A stretch of 64,000 nucleotides of DNA, from assembly GCA_013396915.1 (NCBI GenBank), contig VWZL01000904.1:67245-131244 (forward strand), read 5' to 3'. Every line of letters begins with the position of its first letter. Position 1 is the first letter of the stretch. Position numbers and translations under genes: made by a program. This DNA is from Stercorarius parasiticus (Eukaryota; Chordata; Aves; Charadriiformes; Stercorariidae). Below are positions 1 to 12,047 of this stretch, in pieces. Below the pieces are notes generated by a model that searched no databases, was not told where the DNA came from, and worked only from the letters and a program-made list of their open reading frames with translations.

Positions 1-471
1 TAATAACAACTACATTTTATGGCAGTTCTCATTTAGTAAAGATCCTAGTCATGTAGGTAACTTAAATGTATGAATTTTCCTTGCATGCTTAAGGCATGTA
101 ATAGATATAAACAATTTATTGGGTTGGAGAAAGAACCTCAAAGGCACTTTGGAGTGCAGGTACAAAGAATGAGAAAAAGATCCTCAAAGCCCTATGAATA
201 AGGAGCTATCTATGCTTAGGGAGTGAGACGCTTGGCTACAGTGTCTGACTGACTCTCTCCACATCTTTCTCTATCTGGGGTCCTGTGCAGCTGACTCTAG
301 TCTTGCAAATGTGTCCACAAAAGACAGCAAGTGAGAGTCCTTTGAGCCATGAGCCAGCTTGTACATTTTCTTGGGAGTGGGTTTCAAATCTTCTCCCGTA
401 ATCAAAGTAGAGATACAAGCTCAAGTCTTTCCCCTCTTGCCCCTCTACTCTGCTCTCATGAGACCCCATAA
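1..471. other. Non-coding flank, nothing recognised
   Basis: Unique-looking DNA before the first CR1 element. A 77-codon open frame on the minus strand (236-469) has no recognisable domain or motif and no sign of selection, so I treat it as chance. Confidence 0.5.
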
Positions 472-993
472 ACAGTACTGCGTCCAGCTCTGAGGCTCAC
501 AACACAAGAAGGACATGGACCTGTTGGAGCAAGTCCAGAGGAGGACCACAAAGATGATCAGAGAGCTGGAGCACCTCTCCCATGAGGACAGGCTGAGACA
601 GTTGGGATTTTTCAGCCTGGAGAAGAGAAGGCTCCAGGAAGGCCTTATTGTGGCCTTTCAGTACTTAAAGGGGATTTGTAAGAAAGATGGAGACAAGCTT
701 TTTAGCAGGGCCTGTTGTAATAAGACAAGGGGTAATGGTTTTAAACTGAAAGAGGGGAGATTTAGACTAGATATAAGGAAGAAATTTTATACAATGAGGA
801 CGTTGAAACACTGGCACAGGTTGCCCAGGGAAGCTGTGGGTGTCCCTTCCCTGGAAATGCTCAAGGCCAGGCTGGATGGGGCTTTGAGCAACCTGCTCTA
901 GTGGGAGGTGTCCCTGCCCATGGCAGGGGGGTTGGAACTACATGATCTTCAAGGTCCCTTCTAACTCTAAGCATTCTATAATTCTATGATTCT
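472..993 (+). mobile_element. CR1 LINE, 5'-truncated 3' end with open ORF2 C-terminus
   Basis: This is the 3' end of a chicken-repeat-1 non-LTR retrotransposon, lying in sense. Positions 515-901 stay open for 128 codons and encode the far C-terminus of ORF2, the region after the reverse transcriptase. Family landmarks are visible: [29 protein letters not shown], and the final GALSNLL before the TAG stop at 899-901. Upstream the same frame is broken by TGA at 491-493, where the family usually has a Trp codon, so the copy is dead. The 3' UTR carries GTGGGAGGTGTCCCTGCCCA and GGGGGTTGGAAC, and the element ends in ATTCTATAATTCTATGATTCT-like terminal repeats at 973-993. A full CR1 is about 4.5 kb, so this is a typical severe 5' truncation. 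No target-site duplication is obvious. Confidence 0.95.
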
Positions 994-3900
994 TTCTATT
1001 TAGCGCTGCTCCACTTCATACAATGGCAATACGATCATGGGGCTACTGTCAGAGGTAAATACAGAAGGGATGTGAGAGAGGCTCATTGACTTTCCTGGGT
1101 AGGAATCAGGGCACTATAACCAAACCTCCTTACATTGCTTCATTCAAGTGCCTTTTTCCATGTACAAAGCAAGTATGTTAGGTACCAGGTCAAGTATAAA
1201 ACAGTTATTTATTGATCAATACATACAAAAAGTATCTAAGATTAATGAGTTCACCCCCCCGATAGCATGTCTTTGCTGGCCAGGTAGGCATCAGTCAGAT
1301 GGGGAATAGCTGACCGCCACTGGTCCTAAGAGCAGCTCCTCCATGCTACTGACTTCCTATCTTCGAAATGCAGGCTTTTTTTCCTTCAGAATTATTTTTC
1401 TTTCCAAGTTGGGGTTTCTCCTCCTGAACCCTCAAGCTGCTAATGAGCCAAGCCTCAACAGTCTCACTTCTCTCTGCAGTTTTTCCTTTTAGTCTTGCAC
1501 AGCATGCTCTGTGGCCTTTCTTACACCTCTTTCTCATTTTGCAATTCCCTCAGAAGTCTGAGCCAAGGTTATGCATATGGACCATATCAGAGCTGCACCT
1601 TGGACTCTTGGTCTCGGATAGCTGAATCCCAGGGTAACAGTAAAGTTACGGTCCCCCCAGGGCTGTGGGATAACCGAATTCAGGTTCCTCTCTGATTAAT
1701 ATTATTAAAGTGGAAGAGCTACAGTAAAAGAGGATGAGAAATTACCATCCTGGAATAATTAAAAACTGATGCATCCTCTTGGAATAGAAAGCTAACAGTT
1801 TAGAGCAAAATTAAGATGAGTAAGGATGTGAAACGCCACGCTGTGACTCTCAGATATCCTTTGCTTTTTCTTCTCAACTAGGCACTTTCACCGTCAGTCT
1901 GAGGGCTTGCAGCACAGTCAGAACCAGTTAACATGGAGGAGAGTCTCCGTTAGTGTCTATGTGCCTGCCCGCAAACAAGACACACCGACAGAGTAAGGCA
2001 GCACAGCAGTTCTGCAGGCACCAGAAACACAGTTCTTCGAACAAAATGCATTGAAGGTCCTGGGACCTGGAAGGACTCTGAAGTCTGAAAGTTTCTCATT
2101 TAGACCCTGAACTAATTACATAAAAGTTATCCAGCACCATAACTCTTTTTCTTTTGTACCTACTTGGACCTACACATATGTTACTCCATTAATTATACTG
2201 AGAATGGCTGACAGAGTTCATTTGGGAGTCTGGTGGAATACCTCGTTTTCCACTTCTTTGCCAGGCAATGAAAGGTTTTATTTCAAAAAGACAAGGGCAG
2301 CTTTTGGCACGTTCAGAAACTTAACTATAGTTCCTGGGACACAATAAAATGAAAATTATAGTGCCCGCGGAGTCAGAGAGGTGACTGTAGTGGAGCAAGG
2401 ATTACAGCCAGAAACACAAACATATAAAGCCCATCTTAAACTCCTCCTTAGACACCTATCACCTGCTCCTTTAGTATATTCAGTCCTTTATCTAGAGTAC
2501 TCAAGAGATAAAATCAGGGCAGTGAATATAAATGAGCCCTTCATTTTCAGTATTCACATTGCATTTTGTGGTAATTATTTAGATCCAAATTCTATTTAGA
2601 GCTAGGGAAAATATCTTTTATAAAGAAGTCATTGGAAATTTTGGCAATTTTTGCATCACTTATTCACAGTCCTTTATTAAGCCAGCTCTATAAACGGCTA
2701 AACAATATCATATAAATAACACCCATTGCAGATTTTTGCTTTTTTTTCAATGAATAATTATCTATCTTGACATGTTCTAGTTGCTCAAACCGTCCTTATT
2801 CTCAGACATACAGATACACCACTAGTAGTAATACTACATCTGGAATATGCTGCAAGTCCAAGTCATAAGTACCTAAAACTACATTTGCAAGCAATACATA
2901 GACATTACAGTGTGCAACGCCTATTAAGTTTCATAAGAACTGAGCTGCTAAATCCACATTCCTGTACGATCTCTCAGAATATAGAAGGGAGAGGCATCCT
3001 TTGTATTGAATCCAGTGTTAATCTTCATTCCATTCTCACTCTTTTTCATGGTGGATCTCAGTAATTCCTCTCAGCTCCCGAGCTCACAGACTATCTTGAA
3101 TAGCTTGTGTTTAATGCCATCACCACATAAAGTCCCCATAAATCCTCCTACTGGACTAGATAGCTCTGAAATGTGCTGTGGGCTGTATTACATTCCCTGT
3201 TTTGAAAATTTAGGAGCAAACGCTTAGAGAATGCTGTGATTAAGTTGGGTGTTTTGACTACCAATAAACTGGAGCACACAGGTGCCATGATTTATAAGAC
3301 TGCGAGGAGTACTGAGACTGAACTGGATATTTCTAAAGTGAAAAGAGATGTGTTACAACATCAGCGGGCTCTTCATTGGCCAGGAGAAAAATGCAGCTCC
3401 TGGCAGCACCGTCCTTTACAGGCTTACTGGTGCTTGGCATAATAATTACAACTAGTGCATATCTAAAAATACGTGGTAGAACTGAGTTTCCTTAACCACA
3501 ACGCTGTTAAATGTTAAGGAGCGGTGTTATTTTTCACAAATACTTAGGGTAACAGTCTTTGCAGAATTTCCTGTACTTTCTTTGTCTGTGGAAGAGCACT
3601 GGGAAGTCCCTGGTTGCTGCTGCTGACGGAGCAGTCGGTGCGCGGGGCGCAGCAGTGTTGGCCCATGAGCTGCCTTTCCCTAAAGCAAGCTGATCAGCAG
3701 CTCTGATTTCCTGGTCTCTTTCCTCCAGCACTTGCCTCATCATGTCCTGCCTTCCCCTTCCAGTAAGGGGAAGAACCCAAGCCTCACCTAACCTTGGCTC
3801 ATCATCTTTTAGACTGCAAAATTTCGTTCTGCTTGTCCCGGTAAGTCTTCAAAAGGTTCCACTTAGAGGAGCCTTAAAATAGAAAGGAATGAGGCCTGAC

Positions 3901-6059
3901 ACATTTTTAGCTGTATAACTAAACAGTGTTGTATTCAGCAGAGAGAGGTTATTTTTACTGGATCCATAGATTGATTTCCATGGGAATTCTGTACCTAGTA
4001 GGTGAAATTTTTGTCTTAGCAGAGATAGGGAATAAAGGCTGTGAGCTGTTTATGCGCATCCTGCTGTTGGTGTTTCTTGTCCGTTTAGATATGTTTGCAA
4101 GCACCTGCAGACAGGTGAATTTCAATCAAAGCCAGCTTAGGATCATGGTCTAAAAATAATAAATGCAGTCACTCATTGCAGATCTGCAGTAGATGCCGTA
4201 GCTTGGTATTTTAATGACCATGATCCACATAAACATAAATTAACTGTAAACTCTACTGTGCTTAATTTGAATCAGAAAAGTGACATGAACTCACAAAACA
4301 GGGATGGAAGCAGAGACTTATGAAGTAAACTTGAATACAACCTTTTCACTTTTTTTATTTACCTTTAAAATTTTCCTGCATGAAAGAATTATAATTTAAT
4401 CTACACAAGAACTTCAAATGTTACATAATTTATGAGGGATAAGAAAATTTCCTTTTCAACTGTTCCAGACTACTGGATCCAACCACATTTGAGAAACATA
4501 ATTTCTTGCATTGAGAGGCAGATCTTCTGAAACCATTTGAAGGAGTACCTATTCAACCAGTTTCTTAATGAGAGCTAATATTTGTCAGGATCTGCACCTA
4601 CACATCGACCACAGCTTCCTGCAGGGTTTGGAGGTCAAACTGGAGCTGTGGGGAGCCATGAGGACAAGGCTTCATGCAGCCCTGGGGCCAGGCTCCTGGC
4701 AGCAGCCAGGGTTAAGCACCAGGGCAGGGCAGGATCTCGGGCAGGAGCCGCAGCCTCCAGTCGGCAAGTGGGGTCAGGATGAGGTCTGGAGACAGGGATC
4801 TGGGTCAGCCTCCGTCCAGGGGGCTGGTAACTCCAGGTAAACTCCTGGAAAGGGAGGGCATTCAGGTCCCTTGCAATATTAATCTGACTCATACACCTGA
4901 ATTAAGAAGTTCTTTTGGTCCGTTGGTTAAACTTGGTTAAAGCTGGTTGGGTAAAAGTCATATTAAAGAAAAAACTGCACTGATGACTTTTCAGAACTTT
5001 AATACCGCATAAGATGAAACAGTTTATTCAAAGTATTCTTACACCTGACATATATATTTGCATTGAAAGTACTATTCTCAAAATATTTTTAGGAAAAAAG
5101 TATTCTTCACTCTTTTAGAATCACTGTGGGTGGTGATTTGTATCCTCACAGAGGAAACTGCCCCTTTCCTGACACTTCCTATTCTTTGGGTTGTCCTCCA
5201 GATGTAAAAACAAATCCTCCTATTTGGGACAAAGAGCAGCCAACAGCTGTGTTTCGCAGAGCCCTGACTGATCAGATACTGCTGGTCTTCATTTTCTTGT
5301 CAAAAATACCATCTTTGTACCAATTTCATAGTAAAATTAAAATGCCCATCAACCTGAGAAACAGGAGTACAATATTGCCAAGTATTTCTTAAAATGCGAG
5401 GAAGGACATTTTTGGAACAGCTGCCACCAACGTAAGAGCTAAGGTCCCCCCTGGCCGCCGAGAGCCTGACTCCACACAGGAGCTCTTGGAGTATGCAAAG
5501 CACATTGAAATAAGCTTGTGACTGGAATGCTAAAGCATCCTAGGGGACCTGCTCTTTCCCTCCCTGGGATCCATGGCTCAGCACTCTTCATGCCTGTGAC
5601 ATCAGCCTACTGGCAAGAGTCACCGCTTTTTTTCTAAAAAATCTCTAATTACCAGTTTTGAATTCTAGCATAGTCCTCAGTCCCCCAAACAAAATTATCC
5701 CCCACTGACTTACAGTGGAAACTTGAAATCCTGTGTGATTTTGTGTATTTGATGCAAATAGCTCTTTGATTGTCCTAGTTTTGTGATTCTCAAGGTGTGG
5801 AATAAGTAATTTTCAAGAGGAAAAATGAGAAAAATGTGGCAAGGAGGAAGCCTCGGTCATTTCTTACACGTTGAGACCACCCCTGCTCCAAAATCTTACA
5901 TGCAGTGATAAGAAGTTAAATCACCACAACTGAACATTCAAGGAAGTGTTGTCCAGGACTCAAACGCTTGAAATTTGGAGTGCCAGAATGATTTAATTCA
6001 ATTTGCGTTAATAAAGATCTTAGTGAAGTAAGCAGTTTTCAATATTATATCATGATAAG
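994..6059. other. Non-coding stretch, no gene recognised
   Basis: About 5 kb of AT-rich DNA. It includes a short C-run near 1253-1260, a small CpG-containing patch near 3605-3680 and a GC-rich block described separately. Open frames of 60-90 codons (for example 2381-2599, 3926-4153 and 5126-5392) have no recognisable domains, and several overlap one another, which is what chance frames look like. Confidence 0.5.
4580..4860. other. GC-rich block of unknown origin
   Basis: A compact GC-rich block inside AT-rich surroundings, with three overlapping open frames on both strands (4568-4840, 4582-4782 and 4635-4892). The frames overlap because stop codons are rare at this composition, not because coding is evident. 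The abrupt composition change suggests an inserted repeat or a decayed LTR, but I cannot name a family. An 18-bp stretch at 4632-4649 recurs at 52331-52348. Confidence 0.35.
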
Positions 6060-6130
6060 GCTTTTGCATGTCACTATGGAGCTGGAAAGGGATTTTAAGA
6101 GACCATTTACTCTGTCCACAACGCAAGACC
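6060..6130 (-). mobile_element. Possible old CR1-type 3' tail
   Basis: The segment around 6076-6125 resembles a worn copy of the CR1 3' tail read from the complementary strand: GGAGCTGGAAAGGGATTTTA followed by AGAGACCATTTACTCTGTCC, in the order of the family's GGTTGGAAGGGACC...CATCTAGTCC. The match is imperfect and short, and nothing upstream of it is identifiable as CR1. Confidence 0.4.
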
Positions 6131-6502
6131 AGCTGCAGCGATGGGATTCAGTTCACCAACAGATTGGGAGCTGAGGTTATGCTGATGCTATTGCACTGAG
6201 CAGTGCCAGTGCCCACACCACGGAGCTGGCACGGCAGTTTCGGGAACGGCTGCACTTGCGCCAGCCCACGCTCTCCCAGATAGTCCCTGGCACGTTCTGG
6301 GAGTCCCAGCATGCCAGGGACTGACCACAGCGGACATACTGCAGGTAAGAAAATATTTAAAATTCTACTGATAGGTCAATGACAATGCTGCAATTTTAGA
6401 AAACTGGGGAAAAAAAACCGTAGCAAGTTCTTTCTTATTCTGTCATGATGATTAACACAATTTAAATCTATAAATTAATTCATGGGCTTCTGAACAGAAA
6501 TA
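6131..6502. other. GC-rich island with nested hairpin, then AT-rich tail
   Basis: Positions 6170-6345 are markedly GC-richer than the surroundings and contain several CpGs. The island ends at CTGCAGGTAAGAAAA (about 6341-6355), a good match to a vertebrate 5' splice site. All three forward frames across the island contain stops, so a coding exon is unlikely; a non-coding exon is conceivable. The hairpin at 6281-6323 is listed separately. The rest, to 6502, is AT-rich with nothing recognised. Confidence 0.4.
6281..6323. repeat. Nested inverted repeat (hairpin)
   Basis: The outer arms AGTCCCTGGCA (6282-6292) and TGCCAGGGACT (6312-6322) are perfectly complementary over 11 bp, with a possible T-G wobble outside. 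Inside the loop, CTGGG (6297-6301) and CCCAG (6305-6309) form a second 5-bp stem around AGT. The inner sequence TCCCAGCATGCC resembles the core of the ZNF143 promoter motif, which is inference from memory of that motif. Confidence 0.7.
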
Positions 6503-6825
6503 AATCATAGAATTGTAGAGTCATCGAATGGTTTGGGTTGGAAGGGACTTTCAAAGGTCATCGAGCCCTACCCCCCTGCAATGAGCAGGGGCATCTTCAA
6601 CTAGATGAGGTTGCTCGGAGCCCCGTCCAACCTGACCTTGAATGTTTCCAGGGATGGGGCATCTACCACCTCTCTGGGCAACCTGTGCCAGTGTTTCACC
6701 ACCTTCACTGTAAAAAATTTCTTCCTTATATCTTGTCTAAATCTTCCCTCCTTTAGTTTAAAGCCATTACCTCTTGTCCTATTGCAACATACCCTACTAA
6801 AAAGTCTGTCCCCGTGCATCTTCTC
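6503..6825 (-). mobile_element. CR1 LINE 3' end, antisense, 5'-truncated
   Basis: CR1 3' end read from the minus strand. The 3' terminus lies at the low coordinate (AATCATAGAATTG, 6503-6515), followed by GGTTTGGGTTGGAAGGGACT, the conserved CR1 tail. The minus strand encodes the ORF2 C-terminus over 6601-6819, with landmarks [20 protein letters not shown] and [18 protein letters not shown]. The element stops abruptly near 6825, a typical 5' truncation. It is closely related to the copy at 62401-62878: both have GAGCAG(A/G)GGCATCTTCAACTAG-like text, so they may be the same subfamily. Confidence 0.93.
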
Positions 6826-8929
6826 ATGGTTAAAAAAACACCCTTCTTTTAATTATCAAAATAAGACACCTTCAAAAGTTCACAACTGTTGGAATGTAAA
6901 TACCTCAGTAACTAATAAAATTAAAATACCCTCTATTTTTTTTCTTGTTAATTATTCCATGGCTTACGAGTCAATCCAATTTAAACAATGTCAAATTTTG
7001 TTTAGGCTCAACTGATTTATAGCGTATTTTGTGACCTCACTTTATTGGTAAAGCCACTTTGCAAAGAAGGCCAATTTGGGTTTAAAAAGCACTGGAATTA
7101 TCTAATAAAGCTCAGTAACCGAAAAGTATCATTGAATGGAACTCTTTTGTCAGGCACAGCCCATCTTTTCCTTTAGGAAAACTTATTTCGTGTATTAGCT
7201 CTGTGGATTTATATAACACGAAGATATAGGAGTAAAACTTGTACTTTGATAGCAAAAACATCATATGTACCATCTGCCCGGAATCTAATTTATAGAGACA
7301 GAAATTTTTAAAAGGAGGTATAGAATTGTATTTTCAGTAATGCCAAGAACTGCCAGTCACGCAGCATTTTTTAATAATCAGGTTGGTTGCAGCAATGATT
7401 TGGCAGATTAACATTTGTCACTTAAGAATATACTGGTCATAAACTGCGTGTGGTTGACCTTATTTTGGTAATATTCCCATCAGTGTAAGTATTAAGTTTT
7501 AGACTATGAGGATTTAGACGGAAATAATGTGACACAAAATTTAGGGAAAAAAATTAAAATATGCAACTTAATATTTTTTTCCTCGGTTTCTGGTGTTGAC
7601 TGCTCTTGATTTATTCAAAAAGAAACCCATCAGCTGTGCTCCTGAAAACTCATTTCTAAAGCAAGTAAGCTAAATTGCTCATCATTTTGCTTCAAACTGT
7701 TATTACTACCTGTAGTTGGTCAAAGATGTTTATGAAAATGGATTTGGTGGAAACTGTGCTATAAAACTATTTCATTAGAAAACAAATGGGAGAGAAATAG
7801 CTTGAACTTGAAGGGAATATAAGAAGTTTTAAATCCCTGCTAATCAGCATCTTCCTTAATATTATATGTTATAACTCTATGAAAATGTAATAAAAACATG
7901 TAAAAATACAGATTACTTTTAAGATATTTTCACTAAAGTAATTAAAATTTGCAAGTTAAGATTTTTGAATAGAACAACACAGAAGTGCATTGTACTGAGT
8001 CTTTATTTTACATAATCAAGTACTAGAAAAGCAGAAAAGGAATGCTTCCCAGAGAACTGTCTCCTCCCTGAGACACTCTCACAACCTGAATATCCATCTC
8101 ATACCTTTTCCACACATGAAATACTTTGCTAACAAGAATTACAGACACAGAGTTGGCAGTCATTAAGAAAATATTTCCAAGTTATATCTCCAAAAGCATT
8201 TAGATTTCTTGCCTTCAGTATGCTTATTTGAAAACTTCTGACCACCCACTCTTCTCATGATTAGGAACTATTTGATAATTTCCATGCAAAATATAGCCAA
8301 TTAAATACTCTTCGATCTTGAGGCTACTTTGCTCTTTAACTCAAAGAACTTTTCATCACCTCTGGTGTCTACTTTCTTTGCATATTTACAGTCACAATCC
8401 TGTCTCTTTTCATCTTTTGCTTGGCCAGATTGGGCAAAGTAATTTATTTTAGGGTAGGATTACTTGAACAAGAACCCATGCCTTTATATATCTCATCAGC
8501 CACCTCATGGAAGCTGCCATAAGTTCAAGAGAGCTTATCCTTCAATGAGAATGAAGAAAAACTACCTTGATTTACCATGAGACAAGTCCAGGCAGGCAAA
8601 CACTTAGTAGAGACTACTTCATGGTAACTAGTAAACCTGCCTCCTTCCCAAATTTGCAGTAACTCATTCACATATCCATATCCTGAGACCCATCTTTCAT
8701 TGCAGGACCTATTCAGTTTTAATTTTTTAGGGAGATTTTCATATACATACTTGAATATACTCTAAAAAGTGTCTTTTTGATCATTTGAGTAATGGTTTTG
8801 TCCCTTTCTAGCATCACTGGAAATGCTTTGCATGTACTTCTTCGATAGTCATATCTTTTAAGTGGCTCTCAGGCATTCTGTGGTTGACTTGCACATGCAA
8901 ACTTGCCGTCCTTTCTCATTTGTACCTGT
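6826..8929. other. Non-coding stretch, nothing recognised
   Basis: AT-rich, low-complexity-leaning DNA with no long open frame beyond the CR1 edge. No repeats, splice-flanked exons or RNA genes were recognised. The last part, from about 8640, might be the continuation of the old LINE fragment that follows, but I could not match it. Confidence 0.5.
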
Positions 8930-9455
8930 TGCGTCCCCAGTTTATGGCAGTCATTCTTCTTAGTCCCTGAATGCATGACCTTGCACTTGGTACTACATGT
9001 TATCCTCCTGCTCCTCTTACTCCAGTCCTCAAGGTCATCCAGCTCTTCCTGTATGATATTCTGATGCTCCTCTGCATTGATTACTGCTCCCAGCTTTGTG
9101 TCATCAGCAAAGTTTCATCAGCACACAGCTACTCTTTGTGCCAAGGTCACCAATAAAAACATTACATACAATTGGCCTCAAGACCTATCCTTGAGGAATT
9201 ACACTAGCTACCTTCCTCCAGCAACACTGTTCCTTTTTTAGCAGTCTCCCTGTTAGCCAGTTTTTTTCTGCTTTGCAGCTCTTGTTATGTGCTCTATCAT
9301 CCCCAGCAAATTCTATTTAGGGCCAAGCGGATCCATCTTTTAAGATTTTGCTCCTTTTTTCTTTCCCTGTAATGCTTGCTATGTCACCAAAGACAGAGAT
9401 CAGGTTGGTCTAGCATGATCTGTCATACGTTATCCCCCCATTACCTTTTTTACTT
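8930..9455 (-). mobile_element. Old diverged CR1-type LINE fragment (RT region), antisense
   Basis: On the plus strand this reads as the complement of an ancient amniote CR1-type reverse transcriptase. Recognisable blocks occur in the expected order: GCATGACCTTGCACTTGG (the complement of the family's K-C-K-V-x-H segment), then AGGTCATCCAGCTCTTCCTG, CCCAGCTTTGTGTCATCAGC, AATAAAAACATTACATACAA, CTTGAGGAATTACACTAG, and near the end GAGATCAGGTTGGTCTAGCA (about 9395-9415). Similar text is widespread in turtles, crocodilians and birds from established knowledge. The reading frame is destroyed by indels. The level of decay implies an insertion much older than the four crisp CR1 copies here. Boundaries are approximate. 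Confidence 0.72.
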
Positions 9456-11949
9456 ACTTTCCATCTCTCTCTTTGTCTTTTCCTCCAAATGTGCTAAAAC
9501 TTCACAGACTATTCTAATCAGAGTGTCTGGTATATAGTAGAAGAGGCATATATGACTATGAATTAGCTTGTAAATAATTAGCAAATGCAAATTCAGATTA
9601 CTTCCATGGGGCCTAGTGGTAAAGCCAACTCAAAACCACCTACTGTTGTTATTAAAACAAAGACCCAAGGTCAGGGCTTAAGTCTCTTACATCTTCATAA
9701 GGACGCTAGCTACCTGGCTAGTGGTTAAAAGGACATTAGGACTTGCTCTTTCAGTCATCTCTTCGAGTAAAAAAAATGCACTTTGAATGCTGAAAATAAG
9801 TAAGCTCAATTCCTTATCATGAAAGAGCTGTCCATCTCTGGCTCAGAGAATTTAACTGCCTGTCAAAGGCAGAATGCAAACGCTTCTATTCTCCTTTGTA
9901 TTTCTGCTTTCATAAACCCCTTTTTTAGGCTTAAGGCTTTCTCCTCGCATTATGTAAGAGAGGATGGGTGCCTCACCCTGGTTTGTGAATTGCATTGAGT
10001 GCCAAGGAACCTGAAATTACTCACATTATTATTATTATTTCCATTTAAGAACCCTTCCTAATGTGATCTAGAAACCTCATCTTTAAAACAACATAGAGTT
10101 CAACAGAAAGCATTTATTTTATCATCACTTATTTTTTCCTGCTTGTAAGCAAGGAGAAATAGACAGGAAAATATCTTCTAAAGGTTGCAAACCTTCCAGG
10201 GCAAGTGTCAAATTTGGTGTTTGGCATCATCTCAGTTCCAATATACTTTACAAAGCTGATTTTCTTTTGCTTTTGTGCAGAATACCGAGAGGCTCACCTC
10301 ACCTTTATAGTATTGTACCCCACATATATTTTTAAGTGATTTCAAAGGCACCCACTACAGTAAAGTAGGCTTCAACATTCACAGACATTCTTCTCTGCTT
10401 TCCTGTTCTCACATCATGTACTTGGAGATAGGCTAATTCCTCCTGCCAAAATTAGCTATAAAGAAGTGTATGATACTAAGATGGCATTACTTTATGCATG
10501 ATGGGCTTCCTCTAGCTTGTTTCTAACATTTGCTGGATTATTTTGGTTGCTTGGCCCTTCAGAAAAGCTCTCACACATTGATCAGATGCAGCTTTATGAT
10601 CTTTTTGCATGTTCTCAAAAAGAAAATCATTTAAAAACTTCTAACCTTCTTACTTCTAGACAGAGCAAAAAATAAAACTCATTAATCATGTCCTGCAGAA
10701 TGTCACTATTATAGATGCTGTGGAGAGTTGCCACAGTGGCAGTAAAATATTCATATTTTCAGAAAACCAATTACAAGGTACAGTAAATCACTTAAACATG
10801 TTATTGGTGATATTCACAAAGCAGTGAGAATTTCTTCCTGTACATATAATTACCTGAGGCAAGCACTTCTTTTCATGGTCAGTGAGGGGAAAATGATAGT
10901 TGATGGTGAAAAGAGGAACTTATGTTTGCAGAGACACTTCCCAGCATAAAAAAAGTCACCATTTTTCACCCTTTACTTCAACAGGACCTGAATGCACTCT
11001 TCACCTCAGCGGTTAGCACAAAACGAGCTCCAAAGATCCTTTTTAAAACCTTGCCAATAGCCTATTGAAAGTACAATTTGATTACCCTGACCACTCCTGT
11101 AGTGCCCCTGTCCATTTGCTCTGTGCTTCCTGTGAAAACAAGACCAAGGAGATTTTTCCTAGCCTTGCAAAAGGACATAGTGACTTTGCTTTGTGATAGT
11201 GCTTGTTGTTCTCACTAGTATTCCTCAACTTCCACATGAATGTAAGTTTATGAGAAACAAATTCTATGTCACCATACCTCATGGTCTCAACTTTTATTTT
11301 CTAAACTCCTCTCACAGCTTTTCCTACCACAATGCTGACAGGCTTGTGGCTTGGGGGATGCTGTGTGTCACCTGTGGCCTACTTATGTGTACGTGAGGAA
11401 ACTCATGGTTATTGTCACCTTAGCCCCTCCCTTGGTCCTCACCCCTTGTGCATCTGCATGCCTTTTGCATCCTGGTGTAAATCTGGACTGCTGGTTCTCT
11501 GAACTGGAGAATAGTCTTTTCCTGTGGTTTTGTATATTTTATAGCCAGGAACTCCAGGTGCTACCATGACAGAATGAAATAACAGTAGAAAAAAGCCCCA
11601 TGGATGTGTATTTTTAAACTGCTGCATACAACTGAACAATACTGAGTATGTGGCAGTGTAATTGTTGAACAATGACTGCACATATTTTCTTTGCCTGGAT
11701 TCTGCTAATTGTTACTATGGAAATGTAAATTAAATAATTGGTGATGCGCTGGACTATAAATACACCTGTAGATGTCAGCTGCAGTGCCCACTTTTTAAAG
11801 CAAAAATTTTTGCACTAGATGTAAATGCAAGAAATTTTTGCCTGAAACACAACACAAGAGACCTCCTGTTATCTTTGCTGAGCTGCTCCCTGGACAGCAC
11901 TCCCAGACCTGAGTGAGCAGATATGTTGATTTCAGCAGAAAAGACAAAA
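9456..11949. other. Non-coding stretch, nothing recognised
   Basis: About 2.5 kb with a short ATT-repeat near 10028-10041 and otherwise unique-looking sequence. Open frames at 11082-11681 overlap on both strands and carry no motif. A TATA-like CTATAAATA occurs near 11755, without any recognisable gene downstream. Confidence 0.5.
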
Positions 11950-12047
11950 TCTCTCTCTCCTTCCTTCACCTCTCCTTGTTTTATTCCTTTCCTTCCTTTT
12001 TTCTTTTTTCTTTTCTCCTTTTGTTGCCTTTTTTGTTTATTTTTCTG
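11950..12047. repeat. Polypyrimidine tract
   Basis: Nearly pure C/T on the plus strand for about 100 bases, made of irregular CTCTCT, CCTTCC and TTTTCTTTT runs. It explains the Lys/Arg-rich open frame on the minus strand (11775-12086), which should not be annotated as a protein. Confidence 0.85.

Noticed and set aside
11750..11765. TATA box CTATAAATA as a promoter
   Set aside because: No downstream gene, CpG island or other promoter element; TATA words are common in AT-rich DNA.
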